From the NCBI RefSeq assembly GCF_000003815.2, contig NC_049991.1:3711784-3775783 (forward strand): a stretch of DNA of 64,000 bases, in the 5' to 3' direction. The stretch is from Branchiostoma floridae. Taxonomy: Eukaryota; Chordata; Leptocardii; Amphioxiformes; Branchiostomatidae. This document shows positions 45,381 to 60,900 of this stretch, piece after piece. Made by a program: the position numbers and the translations under genes. Below the pieces are notes generated by a model. The model had not been told where the DNA came from and did not search any database. It saw nothing but the letters and a program-made list of their open reading frames with translations. Position 1 is the stretch's first letter, and each line of letters begins with the position of its first letter.

Positions 45381-45912
45381 ATTATGCCTGACCATATAAA
45401 ATACATGAGGTTATGACCACATTCTAATTTCTTCGATGGTTCGTCATGTAAATTATGCTCAAACGCATTTTTTTCTCTTTCCCCAAATAAACAGTATCCG
45501 AAGCACTAGCCCTGAAACCCTCAATCAACATTTTGGCATTTTTCCACAAACAATATCAAACCGACAGCGTTTTGCATCGATAATATCGTCGCGTGTAATT
45601 CTGCAGCTACGTTTTGCAACGCTATAAATAATTGCAACACAACCGGACATGAATCAAAACAACAACATTCTACCCAACCTACCAACACTTCATACAGCAA
45701 TAACAACAACTACAACGGACTTTCCGTCTTAAAAATGGCGTTACAAAACAGCCCTCAATGTTCTTAAGGGGTTAGCTGTCCTTAAGGGCATCTTAAGACG
45801 TAGAAAATCCAGAGATTTCGTATATTACCTTCTCCAGACGAGCTTCCTCATCGTATATTTTCGTCCTTCGGTCATGCCAATGTGTACTACGTCACGGAAA
45901 ATGGGTTCTTGG

Positions 45913-46056
45913 GATGATATCATCGTTTTGGTGACCCAACCTTTGACCCGTAAAAAACTGGACAATGATTGGTCAGATATAAAGTACTTTTCTGATGATG
46001 TCACGAAATTAGGGACCTAACCTTTGACCGACAAAAGCTCTGTGCTGATTGGTCGG
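45913..46056 (+). promoter_or_regulatory. B9D1: B9D1 proximal promoter: duplicated CCAAT-containing unit
   Basis: Two imperfect copies of a ~63-base unit (45913-45976 and 45994-46056, 81 bases apart) each contain a GATGAT start, AACCTTTGACC and an inverted CCAAT box (ATTGGTC at 45968 and 46048). The second CCAAT lies about 45 bases upstream of the ATG. CCAAT implies NF-Y; AACCTTTGACC resembles a nuclear-receptor DR1 site. Both are inferences. Confidence 0.5.
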
Positions 46057-46095
46057 TCGCAAAGCATAGTGGGACATATTTTCAGAAACATCAAC

Positions 46096-51259
<5,164 letters not shown>

Positions 51260-51268
51260 CACTCTAAT

Positions 51269-51630
51269 AAGGCCACACCAATTTAATTTTTTTGGTTCAT
51301 TTTTTCATAAAAAATATGAAGCAAGAGGGTAAAATAAAATAAAAAATTGTAAAATGGTTGGGGTAAAGGTAACGGCTAATCCTAAACATAAAGAAAAAAA
51401 GTTTCCAGCTTGAAAAAAGTACAAAAACACTATAATTGTACAGTTACAGCACCTGTACCCACACTTTAAGGAGCTTATAATATAAAGGCCAATTTGCTAC
51501 ACCAGAAAGTTGGTGAATGGTTTCATTAATCGTGAAAATTTGCTGAGTGGTAATTTTTATTTTTATTTTTTTTCCAAAAAAATAGGAGCGAGCGAATCCG
51601 TGAACCAAGAAATTAAATTGGTGTGGCCTA
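51269..51630 (+). mobile_element. MITE immediately after the B9D1 stop codon
   Basis: TAAGGCCACACCAATTTAAT and AAATTAAATTGGTGTGGCCTA are inverted ends. The first AATAAA after B9D1 (51333) lies inside it. Confidence 0.88.
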
Positions 51631-53109
51631 ATAGCAGTATTTTCATTTTAGAGGATTATCTTTTATACTGGCCAAGGGCTTCCTTTTTGTAGAGATAATT
51701 TTTATGTTGAATCTTCAAAAAATTTCGTGGTGCTTTATTCTTGCTCAGACCATTCCATTGCAATTTTGTGAGACCGTGAATATAAGGTCCCAGTTCCTAT
51801 TACTATAGTGACTGTTATTGTTTCGACGGCGGATTCAAAACGCTGCAAAACCTCAATTTCAGTCCTATTGCAAAATAGAATGAGTCCGCAAAGGAAACTG
51901 AATTTACTGTATAACAGTAGAATTGTTGCCTTGTTTGAATAGACTTTGTCACATATATAAACTGTTTGAGAAACTGAGTTAAGATTTCGTGTGTTGGGTG
52001 TCATGAACATGTCCATAATTGCCAAAGTATTGCTGTTATTATATTATTTTTCTAGGGGCCATGTAGATTTTATTGATATATGGATGACATCCTCTAGGAA
52101 CTCCAAAACTGATTCAAGCATGGGAATCAAACGAGTTGCCTTCACTATGTAATCTTTGTGGACAGGAAGGTGGATAAAAATGATAAACCGAATAGTAGAT
52201 TCTTTATTTTCGTTATTTCACATCTTCTTTGACTTAAAAATTGCCGTGGCTCAACGACATTGATATCCATTTTCTGATATTTTTGTTTGCAATTTACTGC
52301 ATTAATTTACTCATTTTTATGATTTACATTGTATGATTTACATTGTAATCAAAAACTTGTTATATGTATCTAAAACCAGACGACAAATATATGCAAGTGG
52401 ATGTCATTCATACATTTAGATTAACATGGCCGGAGTAGAAGAATATTAAATTATAAATTATATTTTCAGCATACGTTACTTGTTCATACATTCCCCCTGT
52501 CTGTATTTGACATGTGACATATCTGCCTTTTGTAAATATTCCATTGTTACATTGTGTGTTAGATGACAAATGAGTTGGATAAAAGATTGAACTAGTATAC
52601 CCATTGTTTGATTTGATATGCATAACAAGATAGATAATCATTTTCCACTGTGAACTTTGGGAAGTCATTGCTGGATATACAGTGTATAGGATTGAAAAAA
52701 GAGAACATTTTTCAATTTCACATTTGTTCGCACTGTTCAATCTCTTTAGCAAATATGCAAGTTGTCCTTCCATCTATATAATAAAAAATATTGCCAAGTA
52801 TTATACACATACATTTTGGGGCTGAATGTCAACAAATATGAAGAGTTTTTATTTGCCAACCAGAGCTGTTTCTAGCTTTAATTTTCTTTCCCTCATTGTT
52901 TGCGATCCCATATTGTTAATTTCTATTGTTAAATCTAGCCTTTTTAAGCAAGGTAGAGAGTACATAGGAAAGTACATTTTTATCTGTCATCATTTGTATC
53001 GAATCTCATAATGAATTGTCTTTCTGTGCTCAATTCTTTTTGTTCATATCAAATATATATGCAATAAGATACTTTTCTAAGATAGACTAGAACCACAACT
53101 TTATTACAG
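51631..53109. other. Intergenic DNA, no gene seen
   Basis: AT-rich; a lone family C end (ATGGATGACATCCTCT) lies at about 52080. No exon series or RNA gene was recognised. Confidence 0.5.
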
Positions 53110-53405
53110 ACCATCCTCCTAACGCTCGGTCCCCAACGGCACTACCTTATGGGCCCTGCTGTCCCAGGCCCTACCTACGGGTATTATGATTGTCGCCACA
53201 AACAAGCTGTCAACCAATCAGAGAACAGGCCTTCCTTGGGCTTGTTGTTGTCGCAAGCTGTCTCGCAAAGGCCGCTGGGAAGCTATCAGCCAATCATGTT
53301 ACGTATTACCATGACTTTGTTTGCTCACCATGCCAACGCCCGATCCCCAACAGCTGACTGCCCATATAAGGGCAAGCTCATTAATATTCATAAGCAAGTC
53401 ACCCC
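53110..53405 (+). mobile_element. Repeat family B, copy 2
   Basis: CTCGGTCCCCAACG through GGGAAGCTATCAGCCAATCA to CATATAAGGGCAAGCTCATT matches copy 1 in opposite orientation. Confidence 0.75.
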
Positions 53406-54705
53406 TAATAACCGAATACTGTGGCTGATTTGTCAGGGTTGATATCATAGGCTTTGCCGTGATTGTCAACCCTGAGTGTGAGGGTGTTACAGACAGACAT
53501 GGATTAGTACAATTAAGGAGGTTAAAACCTTGGTACACTTTTATAGTGTTAAATGTGTATGAGCATAAACCTTTGAGAGAGAGAGAGAGAGAAATGGTTT
53601 ATTGAATAAAAAACTGTTGCAGCCTAACGGCTGAATTGCAATTTTGTACAATGATCACAAATTTCACATATACGTAATATATATATATATCCAGACATTT
53701 TCTCATAGACTGTCCACAGATAATGGTAAGTTAAGATTTTTCAAGAAACTGAAGAAGGGATACTCAATGGAAACTTATTTAACGTTACTAGATAAATTCG
53801 AGGCCAGATCGGCAATGTGCAAACTTAGAATTAGCGCCCACCCCCTTGAAATTGAGAGAGGGCGGTACATGTAAAGCTACCTGTGGGCGAAAGAACCTGT
53901 AACAACATATTAAATACGCTACACTGACATGTCTGATTCCTTTAAAAAACACTACAAGTTTCCATTGAGGAGTCTGACGCAATAGGGGAGAGTGCTGTTA
54001 CTAAACCGTGACGTCCTACATTTGAAACTGGTGTAGCTGGCATTATTCCTTAAAGTTCTGTTGTGGACTTCCCCCCGCCGCAATGGGAGCCATGAACTGT
54101 ATCTGCTAGAGTTCGCAAGAGAGTGCGCATATCTAAGACATAGATAAGTCCCTTCTAGAGTCCAGACGACTGAGTCCTAGATCCTGTTGTGCGCAGAGCA
54201 GACTCATAGGTGACGTACTTTGCTTTGCCAATCCATATTGATTTAATTATGGGGGCGCTTATAATACAAACTAAGCCACATTATACAAAATGATACCAAA
54301 AAGGTAACATTTGCAAGCAAATTCATAATGATTACATTCACTTGATCACGTGCTTCAGTGGTCCTCAGGTCTGATATGTATCAATGGTTTATTCATACAT
54401 ATATACATATACATACAAGGACATACTGAAACAACGTTGCAGCCTCTTATACATTGCTGTAAACCTGGCTGAATTAAGTTAGTCTCAGTCTTTAAAAAAA
54501 TCCTGATATATACAACATAACATACTAACAATAGTCGGTCCGCGCCAAGGCAAACATTACCAGCAACCAACATTTCCATGTAGTGGTAATAAGACATTGA
54601 AAACAGGCTATAAATCAGTATTTAAGAGTGCGGACAAGTATGGAATAGCACTATTTTTGTACCTATCATATCTGGCAAAAGGTATGCTAAGCTCGAGCCC
54701 TCGTT
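53406..54705. other. Intergenic DNA between B9D1 and the channel gene
   Basis: Contains a (GA)n tract at 53575 and two antisense tails of the ATGGTTTATT...GGCTGAATT type (53594, 54382). No coding series was recognised. Confidence 0.5.
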
Positions 54706-54968
54706 TTAAATATGCCCACTGTGGTAGGGCCAGAGAAGAAAATTGACAGTGAAAGCAACAGAAATAATCCCCAAAACAAGGAAAGACAGTTTGTTGAGGA
54801 CCCTCACTGCCCTGGCTTGCTTCCTGGCCGTTTCCTTGCTCCTACAAGAGTTCCTCTTGTCCTCGCTCAGAAGGTGGATATCAGTGGAGATGTTCTGGAG
54901 AAGGATCTTGATGTCTTTTGGAACTGTTGCGTGTTGGTGTGTCTCTCCACTTGCTGGAGTTTCCGTAC
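54706..54968 (-). CDS. Channel subunit last exon: MA helix and M4
   Basis: After acceptor TTTGGTATAG it reads KDIKILLQNISTDIHLLSED, ARKQARAVRVLNKL and the membrane segment SFLVLGIISVAFTVNFLLWP before TAA. The amphipathic basic helix before M4 is the normal nicotinic layout. A TTTATT (AATAAA on this strand) at 54388 may serve as polyadenylation signal. Confidence 0.82.
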
Positions 54969-57900
54969 CTATACCAAAAGTTGAAAAAAAAAACTAGGTT
55001 GGTGAATAATTTCGGAAGTCTTTTTGCAACTTATGATCCCCTGCTCAGTGAGTCACATGTTTTATCTGCAAAACGTGATGTCACGGCTGCAGTGGATTGT
55101 TCAGTCCTTGACAGACTGGTGCTGTCGAAAATTTGGGTGAGTCCAATTTTTGTGTTGGATATTACAGTTAAACTAGTTAAACAGTAAAGAACAAATTTCT
55201 ATATTCCTAAAAACGTATACGTAAATATTTGCAAGAAATTTCGGTGACTATCACGTTCATACAATAATGCAATGACTGATGTCAGTGCGAATTGCAGCGA
55301 CACCTAGCTTTACGTTTGGGTCCGCATTTGTAACACTGCACTGCAGTGACATCCAGCTAGGAGTCGCTGCAGTACGAAGTAGAACCAGTCGTTATTGCCC
55401 ATTGAGGAAGGTCTCAGACAGTCACCGAAACGTCGACTTTTGTAAATACTGTAAATATTTGTTACACATTTACAGAATTAGAAAGATTGATATGCCACAT
55501 ATATTTAACTTTTATCCACAATGCGTAATTGTGCCCATGTCTATCTTAAGCTACTGTCACTGTCACACATTCATGACTTTGCTCTCGACCACTCCCCAAC
55601 CACGGGAATCAGGACGACTCGCACCATTACTAACTCGGCCCATTGAAAATCTGGTCAACTCGGACCACCCCCCTGGTCAACTCGGACCACCCCCATATAC
55701 CAGTCAGACCGAATTACTTATCTTTTGAAAAAAAAAAGTTAATTTGACATTTCTTCGTACATTTGTAATTGTACTAGTATTATAAAGACTGTCCCCAGCT
55801 GCTACTATTAGAACGTCAGAAGTTTCCTGGTCATACAGAGTGGCGGTCCTTTGATCTAGTATCATATGTGCCGCGGGCGCCAGCGATATTAAAACAAAGT
55901 GGACACGGTCGGCTTGAAAAAAAATCTAATTAATCTTCAACAAGAATGACTCGTACTCTGATCAATACCCACATCTCATTTGTCTAAAGGACAAGTAATG
56001 ATAAAGTTTACTACTGTCCTCTATTAGAAGCGCCTCACACCTAACCACGTGTCCACACACACTGCGTATTTCGGGGTCAACGACCTAATGTGCGCCGCCT
56101 GGAATGCCGAAAAGTTCCGATGAATTACACAAGCCAATCAATCCAACCTTCAGTTTTCTAATTTCACAGTATATACATATAAAACTAGTGTTGGGGATTA
56201 CATTTTCGAAAAAAAATCAATTAAATAGCTGTCCAGGGGGGATGGTCCGAGTTGTCCCGGCAGATGGGCCGAGTTGACTGGGCCGACTTGGTAATGGTCC
56301 GAGTCGTCCGACATTTCCAACCACGGTTGGCACCTGGTATGGAGGAGACTTAAATCCACCCTACTCTAGGTCATCTTCTCTCCTCTGATCCCAAAGAAAC
56401 AGAATATTACTTTCCCGAGGTAATTAACAATATTCATAGTTAACAAGACGCAGACGATCGCGACGTCTATTAAAGATAAGTTGGCAACCTTGCCAACCAC
56501 CTCCCAGTCCAAATATAGCCTTGCTTACGGCTATCAAGCTCCCAATCATGGTTTGGACAAGGTTGTGAGGCCATGGTTTGCTATGCGTAACAGGGGCTTT
56601 AGTCCCCTTGTTTTTATAGCAACAAAAAAAAAAGTCTGCATTTCGTAACGGTTCAGCAGGTAGACGAATGTAAAAAAAATTATACCCAAAGTCGCAACGT
56701 CGATGTCATGGTCTTGTTCGCCATTTGGTTGCTTTGGGGTGTTGCCGTTGTCACAAGCCGGTTCAGTGCGGTTTTCTTCTTCAAACATAATTTTTGCCAG
56801 ATACACCAGAATCACCTAGTACAGGAAAAAAGACCGTTAAAAAGACTTTGACATCATAACAATTTCATACGCTATTACTTTACACAAAGTAAAATGAACC
56901 TATACTACCCAGACGATTTCGTTCAGATACTTCTCAAGTTGAATTGATCCAAAGTCGATGTCACGTGATCTGAACGAAAGTGTGACGTCAGCAACGGGTA
57001 AAAGGTTCTTTGGTAGTCAGTATCGCCCCCCGCCTTGGTTCAAATTCGAACAAATTTTACTTTATGATGCTCCAGGGTTCTCTTTTTTTTAATGGTTAAC
57101 CTTGATTCACAGAGAAATAGAATTTTATAGACGGACTGTATGTTAATGAATGAATGAAAATACGTCATAAATTATCCACCTACCGTCTCGACCCAAGGCC
57201 CCATAGGCTTCCTCCTTGTGCTAATGTGTGTGAGTATCCCGGCATTGATAACGGACAGACTTGTAACCACGATTACCACCACGTAGTACCGAGCTGGAAG
57301 TAAGAAAAAAAGTTCAGCGTACACTGGCTTAATTTTATGAAGGAAAAAGAAAGCAAGTTTGAACTCTTTTTCTGTCATGTTACTTACAGTTACAGCATGA
57401 TTCTGCCAATTCCAAGGAAAGAAACTTTGTCTAACGTCTATTCTGTACATTGATACATAATTCATATTTTTCTACATGAATGTAAAGAGGATAGCCAGAC
57501 TTATGCCAGTAAGACATGAAGAAAGCAGCACAAAATAGAAAGCCAAATAAGAACGCGTAGAATTTATTTTTTGGGGTTGAGTCCAAATCAAACTTGATGT
57601 TGGTTAGTTTAAGTTTGATTTTTCGACTATGCCAATTACCAACACAGATGAACTTTCATGCTAAGAACGCATAAAGCACGTAAAAATACAGCCGAAGCCG
57701 AACCTCTGCTTTGAGAGTAGGGTTTGTCGTACAGCCTTTCAAATGTCATTTTCTCTCCAATGTGTCAAGGTTAGAGAACTGTTCTTTTTAGTTTTCTTGT
57801 CCCTTTCCAGTGAAAAATGCAAACTAGCATGAAAATGGTGACGCCCTTCCAATCATACACCAGTCCCAAAGCATGACGGGAAACAAATATGGCGGCGCTC

Positions 57901-60900
57901 ATGAGCGGGAGCTAAATCAAGACAGGTTTTGCCATGCCATCGACAACTTGTGTTAAAATCTTACTGATGAGCGTGAGATCTCCAGTAACAGGCAGCGAGT
58001 TGATGATGGTGAGTTGTAGGACCACCAGGGCCAGCAGTATTGTAATGCTCATCTGAAGCCGCACGGGGGCGCTGGGAGGCAGTAGATAGCCAGACAGCAC
58101 TATGGTCATCAGCAGTGCGCATGGCAGGAACATCACGAACAGATAGTGATCAAACATCCTGTGGAATAGGAATGTATATTGATTAGCTAAATTTCGACGA
58201 CAATGCAAAACAGGGATGTGGGCAATGAACTGTGTATTGAATATTTGTTACCGCTGCTATAAAGTATATAAAGTACTAGAATATAACATTTTAAACTAGG
58301 AAACTAAGGTTAGGAATCTACATATGAAACAAGGAAATGTACTTTTCAAACGTTCATTTCTAAATGCTGCATTCATAATCCTTTTTTCCAAATATTGTGC
58401 TCATAACATTTTTTCCAAGGGTCCGTGAATAGTTACGTAAGTATGTTACTGGATAACAACAAAATGTTAAGATCGACATTTCGGTGGCCGTCTTACACCT
58501 TCGTCAGGGCAATGTTAGTAATGCTTGCTCTGTTATGTACTGCAGGTAGGCGTCGCTTCAAACAGATGCGGTCACAAACGTTAAGTATTCGCACATACAT
58601 AAAGAGAGATAGGTAATTTGAGATAGGTAATTCATGCGATCTTTTCATCCAAAGCTCTGTTGTAATTTTACCTCCTTATTTGCCAAAAGGCAAAAAAGCA
58701 GTTACTCAAGCAACTGGATGAGATTATGGAAACGGTAAGACGTTTCAGATAGCAACCACTATCCTTCGTCAGTGACACTGAAGTGAAACTTTTATACCCT
58801 AACCATGGATGCAAAAGACCTGAAAACAATGTTAGATGTCCAATAGGAAACAAGATAAGACAAAGCCAAGATGAAGTCAAATTTTGATTCCAGTATAGGA
58901 AATAAAGGTAAGGCAAAGTCAATCTGAAGTCAAAAGATAGTGGTTGCTATCTGAAACGTCTGGCCGTTTCTAAAATCATATCCAGTTGCTTGAGTAACTG
59001 CTTTATGGCATATCTTATTACCTGGATTGACTTACCTCTTGATTGTAATGGTACATTCCAAGGTGCTGTAGCCGTGTGGGTTGTAGGTGTGATATGTCAG
59101 CTGTGGGCGGATGTTGTTGTCTATCAGAGCCCACTCTACGCTCTCCGTGTAGTGTGAAGGGACCACCAGGGTGGCTGACTGGTTCACAAGGACCAGCTCA
59201 GTCTCATCATGGTTCCATGGTCCGAATATGAGTCTGCGGGTAAAAGCAAGCTTTGGTTGGCTGTGTTATGCTAGTCAGAATTGGCCAGCGGGTTTATGCG
59301 AGACCCCTATCGAAAACTGAAAGGCCGTATTCTCTGATTGGCTGACAGCTGGTTTGAGGCATCGTCCTACGCAGGGATATCCAACAGCCAAACCGCCTGG
59401 CTGGATGTGCCCTGCTCTCTCAACCGTCACTCTTAGTTCCTGTGGACGTCCCCCCAAACCAGCTGTCAGCCAATCAGAGAATAGGCTTTCTGTTTTCAAA
59501 AGCTGTCTCCGGTATGTAGAGGGATAACCTGATTAATATTTATAAGCAGGGTGGTCAGGAACTATGAGTGACGGTTTAGAAAGCAGCGTACACCCAGACA
59601 GGCGGTTTCGCTTTAAGATGTCACTGCGTAGGAGGATGGGCGAAGGTGTAACGAAACTCTCTTACGTGCATGTCTGTGTGTCAAACGGGAAATGTTGGAG
59701 CTGTAGGCGGCAGGAGCTGTACAGGGTGCCCGGGTGAACGGCGAAAACCCGCCCGTCTGAATATACATGTAGGTCGTCCAATGGTTTCAGGGCGCCTTCT
59801 GTATCGCCAGCTCTGTAATAAAGCGAAGACATCGACTTGCACACTTCCCATAATTCACAGTGCCAGGGATACGGATGTAGTGACCCGTGAGGTCATCGGG
59901 GGAAACCAACTAACAGCTACAGTGGTTAGTGCTGGCTACTTTATACTTCTGGCCTCAAAACTTGTAAAATTCTCAGCTCTAATAATAACTATATTTGTCG
60001 TACAACTCATTAGTTTATATGCTTTGTCGCCGTCGTACTAAGGGTTTTAGCTGGTTTCACCCTGGTTTCGCACCCTGGACAATGGTGGTAACATCCATAT
60101 CCGTAACCCTGGCGTGAAACCAGCTAAAACCTTAAGTACAACGGCGGCAAAGCATCTAAACTAATGAGTTGTGCTACTGTTATTAGAGTTGAGAATTTTA
60201 CAAGTTTTGTGGTCAGAAGTATAAAGTAGCCAGCACGTTAAACCACTGTAGCTGTTAGTTGGTTTCCCCCGATGACCTCACGAGTCACTACATCCGTATC
60301 CCTGGCACTGTGAATTATGGGAAGTGTGCAAGTCATGTATTCAAAATCTACGAAACAGCCCAAAGTCAGTGGATATATCGTCCTCATTTTTTTTTCATCC
60401 TGCTGGGTAGAAATGACTTTAGTGTCTTCATTACTGAGAAAAAAAAATAGCTGTAAGCACAGTAGACGTAAACTTCAGTTTCAAACGTCACAACCAAAAG
60501 CAGTACCGAACGCGGTCTCGCTCGCCAAGCTCACGTCAGACATGTTCTCTCGCGTGAGTACATTCAAAATGGCGACCGTATCTCAGGAATGAGGTCTATT
60601 CTATTCACTAACAGAACAACCGGAAAGTATATACTTTACTTGTTTTGCAGGTTTATTTTCGGCGTCCATAAGTCCTTGGAGGGAAAGCTAGCTGACGCCA
60701 TCCCACCAAAGTCCTCTGGATCCCACATCATATAGTCATCTTTCCAGGACTGTAGCAAAATATAGTAGTTTTGTTGCAACTCAAATTTAATTTTCAGTGT
60801 AAGCGGGCTATCATATTTTTTTGTGATATTGTCTTGTAAGATTTTCCTCCCCCTCTCTCTCTCCCTCTCCCTCTCTCGCCCTCTCCCCCTATCTCTCTCC

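Noticed and set aside
56546-56685. Hydrophobic end (TLGIIFFTFVYLL) taken at first as M4 of the channel
   Set aside because: A donor at 56686 joins in phase to 54968-54706, which encodes a better basic helix and M4; the read-through is kept only as a possible isoform.
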